8,010 bases of DNA from Thermomicrobiales bacterium (GCA_025928535.1 JAICJJ010000102.1:1-8010), one strand, 5' to 3'. Positions 1 to 6,574 are shown, numbered from the stretch's first letter. The notes: a model not told the origin generated them from the letters alone. Numbers and translations are program-made.

Positions 1-173
1 CGCTCAAGACTGCCTGGGGTCGGCCGCGGATCGCCCCCTGGCCGCAAATGGCCGACGCGGTCGACGCGGCGCTCTCGGCGGCGGTCAGCGGCCAGCAATC
101 GCCGGCCGACGCCTTGAACGGCGTCAACGGCACGCTCGACCAGGCGCTGCAGGAAGGCGGTTTCCAGAAGTAG
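1..173 (+). CDS. ABC transporter solute-binding protein, C-terminal fragment (5' end outside window)
   Basis: An open frame enters from the left edge (first whole codon at 3) and ends at TAG 171-173, giving 56 residues with no start codon of its own. The tail reads APWPQMADAVDAALSAAV, then SGQQSPADALNGVNGTLDQA, and ends GGFQK. A Pro-Trp segment, a helix of the 'al..al.G..sp.eAL' type and a final helix are typical of the C-terminus of family 1 extracellular sugar-binding proteins (MalE/UgpB-like), which capture substrate outside the membrane and deliver it to the permeases. The stop lies 27 nt before the first permease start, the usual order binding protein, permease, permease. Family assignment rests on this short tail plus context; the ligand cannot be inferred. 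Confidence 0.8.
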   Translation, partial: LKTAWGRPRIAPWPQMADAVDAALSAAVSGQQSPADALNGVNGTLDQALQEGGFQK

Positions 174-200
174 CGACGGCCGCGCCGGAGACCCGCCAGC

Positions 201-1169
201 ATGCAGCGCTCGACGACCAATCCGGGAACGACCGAACGCCAGCGTCGGCGGGACGCGGCGGGATTCGACATGCCGGGCGTCCGGCCGCTGATCGGTTTGG
301 TGGAACCGCGGGCGGCGCTCTTTTTACTAACCCCGGCGATGGCGGCGTTGCTGCTGCTGTCGATCTTTCCGTTCGTCTACTCGCTCGTGCTGAGCCTGCA
401 TCGCTGGAATCTTTCCAACCGCGCGCAGGGATGGAGTTTCGTCGGCCTCGCCAACTACGTCCGCATCCTGACCGGCGATCCCTTTTTCTGGTCGGCGATG
501 GAGGTGACGGTCGTTTTTCTGGTGGTCACGATCGCGCTCGAGTTCGTTCTCGGCCTCGGCATCGCCGTGCTGGTCAGCCAGGAAACGCGGGCGCTCGGCG
601 CGATCCAGACCATCATCATCTTGCCGATGATGATCACGCCGGTCGTCGTCGGCCTCATCTGGCGCTTCATGTACAACCCGGACCGGGGCGTCATCAACGA
701 GATTCTGGGGGCGGTCGGCTTGCCGGGGCCGCTCTGGCTCGGCAGCGCCCGGACCGGCTTGCTGTCGGTCGTCATCGCCGACGTCTGGGAATGGACGCCG
801 TTCATGGCGCTGATCATGCTGGCGGCGCTGCAATCGCTGCCGCGCGAGCCGCTCGAAGCGGCGATCGTCGACGGCGCCTCGCGGCGGCAGGCGTTCGTCT
901 CGATCGTCTTGCCGCTGATCCGGCCGGCGATCATGGTCGCGCTGCTGCTGCGCGGCATCGACGCCTTCAAGACGTTCGACCTGATCTACGTCCTGACGCA
1001 AGGCGGCCCCGGCACGAGCACGCAGGTGCTCAGCCTCTACACCTACAAATGGGGTTTCAAGTTTTTCGAGATGGGCTATGCCGCGGCGCTGGCCTACGTG
1101 ATGGTGCTGATCGTCGATCTGGCCGCCACCTTCGGCATCAGGGCGCTCGATCGGAGCGGCAATGGATAG
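201..1169 (+). CDS. Carbohydrate ABC transporter permease, MalF/UgpA-like
   Basis: This 322-residue inner-membrane protein forms one half of the transport channel of a CUT1-type sugar importer. Hydrophobic segments lie at about 39-63, 102-126, 134-156, 185-210, 232-250 and 292-314, consistent with six membrane helices. The cytoplasmic EAA loop that docks on the ATPase is clear: E219-A220-A221, G225, I235 and L237-P238. The family-typical stretch LIYVLTQGGPGTST occupies 261-274. The ATG at 201 follows a GGAG (187-190) at 10 nt; an in-frame ATG at 270 would remove 23 mostly polar residues and is a possible alternative. The length fits the family (about 290-320). It pairs with the MalG-like permease 41 nt downstream. 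Substrate is unknown. Confidence 0.95.
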   Translation: MQRSTTNPGTTERQRRRDAAGFDMPGVRPLIGLVEPRAALFLLTPAMAALLLLSIFPFVYSLVLSLHRWNLSNRAQGWSFVGLANYVRILTGDPFFWSAMEVTVVFLVVTIALEFVLGLGIAVLVSQETRALGAIQTIIILPMMITPVVVGLIWRFMYNPDRGVINEILGAVGLPGPLWLGSARTGLLSVVIADVWEWTPFMALIMLAALQSLPREPLEAAIVDGASRRQAFVSIVLPLIRPAIMVALLLRGIDAFKTFDLIYVLTQGGPGTSTQVLSLYTYKWGFKFFEMGYAAALAYVMVLIVDLAATFGIRALDRSGNG

Positions 1170-1200
1170 GACAGTCGCCATTGTCCGTCGATCGCAGGCG

Positions 1201-1205
1201 AGGAG
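1201..1205 (+). promoter_or_regulatory. Ribosome binding site fixing the GTG start of the second permease
   Basis: AGGAG lies 5 nt before GTG 1211. The same frame is open for hundreds of bases upstream, inside the first permease gene, so a naive longest-ORF call would start at 431. This site and the conserved permease N-terminus just after it support 1211. The nearby ATG 1209-1211 is out of frame. Confidence 0.75.
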
Positions 1206-1210
1206 TTGAT

Positions 1211-2044
1211 GTGGAAGTCCTGGGCCGGGGAGGCCGCATCGAACAGGCGATTCGCCGCGTGGCGATCGGCTTGACGCTGAGCGCGTTTCTCGGGCCGATC
1301 GTCCTGATCGTCCTGACGTCGTTCAAGACGCGGGTCGCGGCGCTCGAATCGTCGCCCTTCGCGTTGTTCCAGCCGACGCTGACCAACTATGTCCACATCT
1401 TCGCGGAATACTCGTTCGCCCACTTCGCGAAAAACAGCCTGATCGCCAGCCTCGCCTCGACCCTGATCGCGCTCGCGCTCGGCTCCCTCGCCGCCTACGG
1501 GCTGGCGCGCTATCGCTTTCGCGGGCGAGGCGGCCTCGCCTACTGGATTCTGTCGCTGCGGATGGCGCCGGCCATCGCCTCGGTCATTCCCCTCTTCATC
1601 ATGCTGCGGCAAGTGCATCTGATCGACAATTTGGCCGGCCTCATCCTCGTTTACATCGGGGCCAACCTGCCGCTCGTCATCTGGATGATGAAAGGCTTTT
1701 TCGAAGATTTGCCGGTCGACATGGAAGAAAGCGCCCTGATCGACGGCGCCTCGCGGCTCGGCGCCTGCGTCCGGATCGCGCTGCCGCTCGTCGCGCCCGG
1801 CCTCGCCGCGACCGCGATCCTGACCTTCATCTTCACCTGGAACGAATTTCTCTTCGCCTTGATCCTGACCGGCCGCAACGCCCAGACGCTGCCGGTGGCG
1901 GTGACGCTGTTCGTCCGCGAAACCGGCATCGACTGGGGCTACATGACGGCGGCGGCGAGCCTGATGATGCTGCCGATGGTCATCTGCACTCTCTTCGTCC
2001 GCCGCGGCCTGACCCGCGGCCTAACGCTGGGGGCGATCAAGTGA
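1211..2044 (+). CDS. Carbohydrate ABC transporter permease, MalG/UgpE-like
   Basis: This 277-residue inner-membrane protein is the second channel subunit of the sugar importer. From GTG 1211 the protein has a short cytoplasmic N-terminus, a first helix at about 17-37 followed by the typical TSFKT, and further hydrophobic segments at about 75-99, 109-133, 140-160, 198-220 and 243-263. The ATPase-docking EAA loop is E173-S174-A175, G179, I189 and L191-P192. FTWNEFLFALILT at 208-220 is a MalG-family hallmark. The length matches the family, whereas starting further upstream in the same frame would add an out-of-family translation of the preceding gene. TTG 1181 is a weaker alternative start. The stop is 9 nt before the kinase. 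No ATP-binding subunit is encoded nearby in the window. Confidence 0.95.
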   Translation: MEVLGRGGRIEQAIRRVAIGLTLSAFLGPIVLIVLTSFKTRVAALESSPFALFQPTLTNYVHIFAEYSFAHFAKNSLIASLASTLIALALGSLAAYGLARYRFRGRGGLAYWILSLRMAPAIASVIPLFIMLRQVHLIDNLAGLILVYIGANLPLVIWMMKGFFEDLPVDMEESALIDGASRLGACVRIALPLVAPGLAATAILTFIFTWNEFLFALILTGRNAQTLPVAVTLFVRETGIDWGYMTAAASLMMLPMVICTLFVRRGLTRGLTLGAIK

Positions 2045-2053
2045 GGCTCCGGC

Positions 2054-3076
2054 ATGAACGCATCTGACCACGCCACGGAGACCGATCTGACCCGGCGGCT
2101 CGCGGCGGCGCAGCGCGTCTGCGTCGTCGGCAACCTGAACATCGATCTGATCATCCGCGGCGTCGCGGCGCTGCCGGTCTGGGGACAGGAAGTCGCCGGC
2201 ACGAGCCATGTCGCCGCCTCCGCCGGGCAAGCCGGCTACCTGGCCATGGCGCTCGGCCGCTTCGGCGTTCCGACGTCGATCGTCGCCAACGGTGGCGACG
2301 ACCTGTTCGGGCAACCGATTCTCGGCGATCTCGCGGCCAGCGGGGTCGAAACGGGCGCGGTCGAGACCACGCGCGGCGCGACCGGGATCACGGTCGGCAT
2401 CGCTCGCGCCGACGGCGAACGCGCCTTCGTTTCCGATTTCGCCTGCCTGCACGAATTCGACGAAGACCTGGTCCACCGCCATTGGGATCGCGCCGCCGCC
2501 GCCGACGTCGTTTGTCTGGTCGGCCAGTTTTGCCTGCCGCGCCTGACGCCCGACGCGGCCGGCCGCGTGCTGGCGCGCGCCCGCGCCGCCGGCAAGGTCA
2601 CGCTCCTCGACACCGGCTGGGACCCGGCCGGCTGGCCGTCGCAAACTGTGGCCGGCATTCGCCGCCTCCTCGCCGACGTCGATCTTTTCCTGCCGAACAT
2701 CGACGAGGCGACGGCGCTAACTAGCCTCACCGACCCGGCATTGGCCGCCGCGGCGTTACAGGCGGACGGCCCGCCGATCGTCGTCGTCAAGCGTGGCGCG
2801 GCCGGCAGCCTCGTCCGCGCCGGCGGCGAGACGTTCGCCTTGCCCGCGTTGCCGGTCGAAGCGCGCGATGCGGTCGGAGCGGGCGACACGTTCAACGCGG
2901 GATTTTTGTACGCGACCCTGCAGGGCTGGCCGTTGCCGCATTGCCTCGCGTTCGGCAACGCCGCCGCCGCGATCTACGTCTCGCGGCTGACCGACCGCTT
3001 TCCGACCGTCGATGAAGCGCGGCGCGCCGCGGCCGCCTACGGGATCGATTTGGCGGCGAAGGAGGAGACGGCGTGA
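2054..3076 (+). CDS. PfkB/ribokinase-family carbohydrate kinase
   Basis: A cytosolic 340-residue kinase that probably phosphorylates the imported sugar or a derivative with ATP. The N-terminal strand reads VCVVGNLNIDLI (22-33). NIDE (215-218) fits the family N-x-x-E motif, VKRGAAGS (245-252) matches the usual VK-G-GS strand, and DAVGAGDTFNAGF (272-284) is the PfkB signature, with the anion hole at 275-277 and catalytic base D278. The substrate-lid region, often GG..N, reads SAGQAGYLA (56-64), lacking the usual Asn, so specificity may differ from ribokinase or fructokinase. ATG 2054 follows GTGAGG (2041-2046) at 7 nt. Its last codons overlap the amidohydrolase start by 4 nt. The kinase class is secure, the substrate is not. 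Confidence 0.93.
   Translation: MNASDHATETDLTRRLAAAQRVCVVGNLNIDLIIRGVAALPVWGQEVAGTSHVAASAGQAGYLAMALGRFGVPTSIVANGGDDLFGQPILGDLAASGVETGAVETTRGATGITVGIARADGERAFVSDFACLHEFDEDLVHRHWDRAAAADVVCLVGQFCLPRLTPDAAGRVLARARAAGKVTLLDTGWDPAGWPSQTVAGIRRLLADVDLFLPNIDEATALTSLTDPALAAAALQADGPPIVVVKRGAAGSLVRAGGETFALPALPVEARDAVGAGDTFNAGFLYATLQGWPLPHCLAFGNAAAAIYVSRLTDRFPTVDEARRAAAAYGIDLAAKEETA
3061..3067 (+). promoter_or_regulatory. Strong ribosome binding site inside the kinase 3' end
   Basis: GGAGGAG lies 5 nt before GTG 3073 and sits within the last codons of the kinase gene. It decides the GTG start of the amidohydrolase and supports translational coupling across the GTGA overlap. Confidence 0.75.
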
Positions 3077-3939
3077 CGCCGGCGATTGACATTCATACGC
3101 ATCCACTCCAGATCGAAGAACTGGTCCGCGACGATCCGGCGCTGGCCCGCGCGGTTCGCGAGGTCTTTGGCCTGAAAATGCCGGCGCAGCCGTTGCGGAC
3201 CTTTCTCCTGCACATGGACGCGGCCGACATCGACCGGGCGGTCTTGCTGCCGATCGATTGCACGACGGCGCACGGCTGCGTCATCGTCTCGAACGAACAG
3301 ATCGCGCGGCTGGCCGAAGCCGAGCCCCGGTTCATCGGCTTCGCGTCGGTCGATCCCAATCTGCCCGACGCGCCGCGCGCCCTCGAGCACGCCGTCACGT
3401 CGTACGGCTTGCGCGGCCTCAAACTCGATCCGGCGTTGCAGCGGTTCGAGATCGACGACGAGCGGCACGCCTTTCCCGTCTACGCCCGCTGCGCCGAACT
3501 CGACGTGCCGCTGCTGATTCACTGTGGCCACACCTGGTCGCCGGTCGGCCGCGCCACCCTCGCCCACCCGTTGCGGTTGGAAGCGGTCGTCCAGGCGTTT
3601 CCGACGTTGAAGATCGTCATCGCCCATTTCGGCTGGCCGTGGGTGAACGAAGCGGTCATGCTGGCCCTCCGCTACCCGACCGTCCATCTCGACACGTCGA
3701 TCCTCTTCAGCGGCACGCCGTCCGAATCGATCCGCCAGGCATTGACCACGACGATCGGTCTCGACACGCTCGACCGCAGCCTGAGCCGGCAGGTTCTTTT
3801 CGGCTCCAACTACCCCCGAGTCGATCCGAAGCGCGTCGCCTGGGCCATCGACGACCTCGGCCTGCGTCCGGCGCTGCGGCAGCGGATATTTCGGGACAAC
3901 GCGGCCGACTTGCTCGGGCTGGAGGAGAAGCGCCCGTGA
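3073..3939 (+). CDS. Amidohydrolase-2 family metal-dependent hydrolase
   Basis: A 288-residue TIM-barrel hydrolase of the amidohydrolase-2 type (ACMSD/lactonase-like). The first strand carries the metal-binding H-x-H (H8, H10 in IDIHTHP). H150 (LLIHCGHTW) and H185 (IVIAHFGWPW) are the expected further histidines, and GLKLDP (115-120) is family-like. At the position where relatives usually read FGSDYP with a catalytic Asp, this protein has FGSNYP, with N246. That could reduce activity or mark a distinct subfamily. The GTG start overlaps the kinase stop by 4 nt. Some relatives hydrolyse sugar lactones, which would suit a sugar operon, but ring hydrolysis or decarboxylation of another compound is equally possible. 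Length is normal and the gene looks intact. Confidence 0.88.
   Translation: MTPAIDIHTHPLQIEELVRDDPALARAVREVFGLKMPAQPLRTFLLHMDAADIDRAVLLPIDCTTAHGCVIVSNEQIARLAEAEPRFIGFASVDPNLPDAPRALEHAVTSYGLRGLKLDPALQRFEIDDERHAFPVYARCAELDVPLLIHCGHTWSPVGRATLAHPLRLEAVVQAFPTLKIVIAHFGWPWVNEAVMLALRYPTVHLDTSILFSGTPSESIRQALTTTIGLDTLDRSLSRQVLFGSNYPRVDPKRVAWAIDDLGLRPALRQRIFRDNAADLLGLEEKRP
3921..3927 (+). promoter_or_regulatory. Strong ribosome binding site inside the amidohydrolase 3' end
   Basis: GGAGGAG lies 8 nt before GTG 3936, within the last codons of the amidohydrolase. It fixes the start of the YjbQ-family gene and repeats the arrangement seen at the previous junction. Confidence 0.7.
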
Positions 3940-4370
3940 TCGCCAAACTGGAACGCATCGGCCTCCAGACGACTCGTGACACGCAACTGATCGATCTCAC
4001 CCCGACGGTGCTCGAAGTCGTCGCCGGCTCTGGCGTGTGCGACGGCCGGGTCTTCGTCAATACCTTGCACACCACGACGGCGATTACGGTCAACGAAGGA
4101 TTGCCTGACCTCGAAGACGACCTGCTCGCCTTGCTGGCCGATCTCGTCCCGCCCGACCGTCCGTATCGCCACGCCCGCTTTCTCCACGCCGACGGCCAGA
4201 TGGCGGTCAATGCGCCGTCCCATCTGCGCGGCGCGCTGCTCGGAATGCATGTGTCGTTTCCAGTCGCCGACGGGAAGGTCGTCCGCGGCTCGCGTCAGAC
4301 GATCTATTTCGTGGAGTTGGACGGTCCGCTCTTTCGGGAATATACGGTGCAGGTCGTGGGAGAGCGATGA
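3936..4370 (+). CDS. YjbQ/UPF0047 family protein
   Basis: A 144-residue protein of the YjbQ family (often annotated as secondary thiamine-phosphate synthase, a label from weak activity; the physiological role is unsettled). The family core is visible: LHTTTAITVNE (44-54) with H45, N53 and E54, acidic D61-D62, H79 in YRHARF, and NAPSHLRGALLG (92-103) with H97. The C-terminal strand reads IYFVELDGPLFREYTVQV (123-140). The usual GTWQ motif before that strand is GSRQ here (118-121), so the conserved Trp is Arg120. GTG 3936 overlaps the amidohydrolase stop by 4 nt, so the two proteins are probably made together and may act on the same compound. It is the last gene of the operon; a convergent gene follows. 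Confidence 0.9.
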   Translation: MIAKLERIGLQTTRDTQLIDLTPTVLEVVAGSGVCDGRVFVNTLHTTTAITVNEGLPDLEDDLLALLADLVPPDRPYRHARFLHADGQMAVNAPSHLRGALLGMHVSFPVADGKVVRGSRQTIYFVELDGPLFREYTVQVVGER

Positions 4371-4408
4371 CTGGAGTGGCGGGCCGGCAAGCGGCGAGAC
4401 GCAACCGG

Positions 4409-4504
4409 CATCCCGAGCGAAGTCGAGAGATTTCGTCGTCTTCGCCTCGCCGACTTGCCGTCTTGCCGACTCGTCACGAGATGCCTCGACCGGCTCGGCA
4501 TGAC
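4409..4504. repeat. Dispersed repeat with imperfect inverted ends; possible bidirectional terminator
   Basis: The left arm starts CATCCCGAGCGAAGTCGAG (4409). The right arm (4474-4502), read on the other strand, starts CATGCCGAGCCGGTCGAGG; the arms match at 21 of 29 positions. The first 31 bases match the copy at 7971-8001 with two differences. Repeats of this kind are widespread in many bacterial genomes, where they produce spurious peptides such as HPERSRE. This copy lies between the convergent ends of the YjbQ-family and aminotransferase genes, where a hairpin could stop transcription both ways. That role is inferred, and no U-tract is seen. Confidence 0.75.
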
Positions 4505-4528
4505 CGCGAATCGCCGGTTGGGCGCGCG

Positions 4529-5728
4529 TCAACGTTTGGCGCGCCACGCGCCGTCGGCGATGCCCGCGACGGCGTCGAGGAAGCGGGCGATTTCCAGGTT
4601 GTCGTTGTAGTAGTGGACCGAGGCGCGCACGACCGCGTCCAAATCGCGCGCTTCCATGTCGAATCGGGTCGAGGCGCGACTCGAACTGGTGACGTTGATT
4701 GCCTGACGAGCCAACATCGCAACGACCGAATCCGCTGGCGCGTCGTCCACCGTGAACGTGACGATGCCGCAGCGTTCCCGGCCGAGATCGCGAACCGTCA
4801 CGCCGGGGATCGCCGCGAGCCCGGCGCGCAGCTGGTCGGCCAGCAATCGAACCCGCTCCCAGATCGTATCGAGCCCCCACGACATGGCGTAGTCGAGCGC
4901 GACGCCGAGGCCGATCTTGCCGGCGTAGTACGTCTCCCAGTTTTCGAAGCGACGGGCGTCGGGCCGAATCTCGAAGCGATCTGCGGCCGTCCAGGTCGCG
5001 GCATGGTTGTCGAGCAAGGGCGGCGTTAGCCGCTCGATCCACGCCCGCCTGACGTAGAGGAGCCCGGTTCCCCGCGGTCCTCGAAGATATTTGCGGCCGG
5101 TGGTCGAGAGAAAATCGCAGCCGATCGCTTCGACGTCGATCGGCATCTGGCCGACCGATTGGCAGGCGTCGAGCAGATAGGGAACGCCCACCGCTCGCGC
5201 GATCTGACCGATCGCCGCCGCCGGATTCACCAGCCCGCCGTTGGTCGGGACGTGGGTGATCGCGATCAGTTTGACGCGCTCGTCCAGCATCTCCCGCAGG
5301 GCGTCGACGGAGACGGCGCCAGTTTCGTCGTTCGGGATCACCTCGACCCGCGCTCCGGTCCGCTCCGCGACCTGGAGATAGGCGATGACGTTGCTGGAGT
5401 ATTCGCTGCGCGCCGTCAGAATGCGATCGCCGGCGGCGAAGGGGAGCGCGTAGAAAACCATGTCCCAGGCGCGGGTCGCGTTTTCGATGACGGCGATCTC
5501 GTCGCGGGCGCAATTGAGCATCGCCGCCGCCGCGTCGTAAACCCGCTCGATCGCGGCATCCGCCCGGTCGGCCGCTTCATAGCCGCCAATCGCCGCTTCG
5601 AGCCGGAGATGATCGGTCACAACGTCGAGCACGGGCCGCGGCATCAAGGCCGCGCCGGCGTTGTTGAAATGGAGAACGTTGGCGCATCCAGGCGTGTCGG
5701 CGCGCGCCCGCGCCACGTCGATCGTCAT
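4529..5728 (-). CDS. Class V aminotransferase-fold PLP enzyme (EgtE/cysteine-desulfurase-like lyase)
   Basis: A 399-residue cytosolic fold-type I PLP enzyme. The N-terminus has the substrate-site strand LHFNNAGAALMP (19-30). H159 (ITHVPTNGG) stacks on the cofactor, D187 and Q190 (DACQS) bind the pyridine ring, and STTGRKYLRGPRGTG (208-222) contains the Schiff-base lysine K213. R368 in VRASVHYYNDNLEI probably binds the substrate carboxylate. The KYLRGPRGTG style resembles EgtE-like C-S lyases and isopenicillin-epimerase-like proteins. No convincing SufS/NifS-type catalytic Cys loop is seen, so a desulfurase role is less likely. No ergothioneine genes are adjacent. ATG 5728 is chosen because the family N-terminus follows it and a -10-like box lies just upstream; an in-frame ATG at 5848 would add 40 residues without family likeness. 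A GAGGG precedes 5728 by 10 nt. Confidence 0.87.
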   Translation of the reverse strand: MTIDVARARADTPGCANVLHFNNAGAALMPRPVLDVVTDHLRLEAAIGGYEAADRADAAIERVYDAAAAMLNCARDEIAVIENATRAWDMVFYALPFAAGDRILTARSEYSSNVIAYLQVAERTGARVEVIPNDETGAVSVDALREMLDERVKLIAITHVPTNGGLVNPAAAIGQIARAVGVPYLLDACQSVGQMPIDVEAIGCDFLSTTGRKYLRGPRGTGLLYVRRAWIERLTPPLLDNHAATWTAADRFEIRPDARRFENWETYYAGKIGLGVALDYAMSWGLDTIWERVRLLADQLRAGLAAIPGVTVRDLGRERCGIVTFTVDDAPADSVVAMLARQAINVTSSSRASTRFDMEARDLDAVVRASVHYYNDNLEIARFLDAVAGIADGAWRAKR

Positions 5729-5768
5729 GCGTCGGCTGCCCTCGAAATCATGCGTCGCTCCGGCGGCG

Positions 5769-5774
5769 AGTCTA
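5769..5774 (-). promoter_or_regulatory. Possible -10 box for the aminotransferase gene
   Basis: On the minus strand this reads TAGACT within TGCTAGACT, about 40 nt before the chosen ATG at 5728. No clear -35 hexamer is found 16-18 nt upstream. It is a weak call, but it agrees with the shorter start, because the box would lie inside the gene if translation began at 5848. Confidence 0.3.
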
Positions 5775-5847
5775 GCATCGCCCCGCGGGAGGCGCCGCTT
5801 CGTCGTATCGATGCGCGAGATGTTGGCATGCGGTTTGCATTGTGGCA

Positions 5848-5861
5848 CGCGATCGATCGCG
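5848..5861. promoter_or_regulatory. 14-bp perfect palindrome in the divergent intergenic region
   Basis: CGCGATCGATCGCG is a perfect palindrome between the divergent aminotransferase and iron-permease-family genes. Its first ten bases recur at 5920-5929, just before the second gene, and it is flanked by two TTGCAT-containing direct repeats (about 5832-5845 and 5866-5878). It could be an operator for either gene. Short GATC/CGATCG palindromes are common in GC-rich DNA, so chance is a real alternative. Apart from this and the -10-like box at 5769, nothing else is recognised in the 213 nt between the genes. Confidence 0.3.
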
Positions 5862-5941
5862 ATTGGGTTGCATTTGGACGGCGGCGAACACGCACCGCCG
5901 ATGAATCGAGCGCAGATTCGCGATCGATGACGAGGTGACGA

Positions 5942-6361
5942 ATGATTTCACGCGCGTTCGCTCATTTTTCGAATCGGACGGCGGAACTGGCCGGGCACTA
6001 CATCACGTTCATCCTGGCGGTCGCGGTCGTCGTGGTCTGGGCGATCACCGGGCCACTCTTTCACTTTTCGGACACCTGGCAACTCGTCATCAACACCGGC
6101 ACGACGATCGTCACCTTCATGATGGTCTTCCTGATTCAGAATTCGCAGAATCGTGACGCGAAGGCGGTTCACCTGAAGTTGGACGAACTGCTGCGAGCCG
6201 TTCACGACGCCGACAACGCGTTGATCGAGGTCGAAGACGAAACGGACGAAGAACTTGCGGAGTTGAAGCAGTTGTACGTGCAACTCTGCGAGGAGCGCGA
6301 TCAACTCAAGCAGCGGCTCGAAACCGAGGTCGCGAATCTGAGCGAAATGGCGGGCGTTTGA
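5942..6361 (+). CDS. Low-affinity iron permease family small membrane protein
   Basis: A 139-residue inner-membrane protein. Two hydrophobic segments are clear, at about 20-40 and 46-66. The second includes the family-typical run from [12 protein letters not shown] (44-55) through [13 protein letters not shown] (63-75). A charged helix follows, starting [11 protein letters not shown] (77-87), then an acidic coiled-coil-like tail to about 130. This is the bacterial form of the low-affinity iron permease (FET4-related) family. The short bacterial members lack most of the yeast protein, so iron transport is assumed from homology, and a different membrane role is possible. ATG 5942 follows GAGGTG (5932-5937) at 4 nt. 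The gene is divergent from the aminotransferase and looks monocistronic. Confidence 0.85.
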   Translation: MISRAFAHFSNRTAELAGHYITFILAVAVVVVWAITGPLFHFSDTWQLVINTGTTIVTFMMVFLIQNSQNRDAKAVHLKLDELLRAVHDADNALIEVEDETDEELAELKQLYVQLCEERDQLKQRLETEVANLSEMAGV

Positions 6362-6394
6362 CGGCGGTACACAGGGCGCGACGAGGAACTCATC

Positions 6395-6480
6395 GTCATT
6401 CCGACGAAGGAGGAATCCGTTCGCTGTGATCTGCGGTGACCGCACGCCGACAGTGGCGCCTCGCCGCGGCCCGGCATGAC
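6395..6480. repeat. Possible degraded copy of the dispersed inverted repeat
   Basis: The stretch opens GTCATTCCGACGAAGGAGGA and closes CCGGCATGAC, which read in reverse complement begins GTCATGCCGG. This terminal arrangement resembles the repeat at 4409-4504, but internal similarity is weak. It occupies part of the 227-nt gap (6362-6588) before the exported protein. I see no gene or clear promoter in the rest of that gap. Confidence 0.35.
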
Positions 6481-6574
6481 TGCGCGGCGTCACTCGCCTC
6501 GTTCACCGCGGATGGCATATGGTCCGCTTCACGGCGAATGCCGACGTCAGACCTATCGCCAGCAAACGCCCCAT

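Noticed and set aside
327..1181. Minus-strand open frame antisense to the first permease
   Set aside because: It is rich in Arg, Asp and Gln with no recognisable motif, as expected for the complement of a GC-rich membrane-protein gene.
431..1210. N-terminal extension of the second permease in the same frame
   Set aside because: It overlaps the first permease, reads as Arg/Ala/Asp-rich shadow translation, and the GTG at 1211 has its own ribosome binding site and a family-length product.
4409..4504. CRISPR repeat or insertion sequence
   Set aside because: There are only scattered copies with no regular spacers, and no transposase is encoded within or beside them.
4367..5029. Plus-strand open frame through the repeat and the aminotransferase
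   Set aside because: It is antisense to a gene with clear PLP-enzyme motifs; the HPERSRE-like peptide in it is a translated repeat artefact.
3810..5513. Long open frame (567 codons) on the minus strand across the YjbQ gene, the repeat and the aminotransferase
   Set aside because: Its Arg-rich composition is typical of GC-rich out-of-frame translation, and it overlaps two well-supported genes and the repeat.
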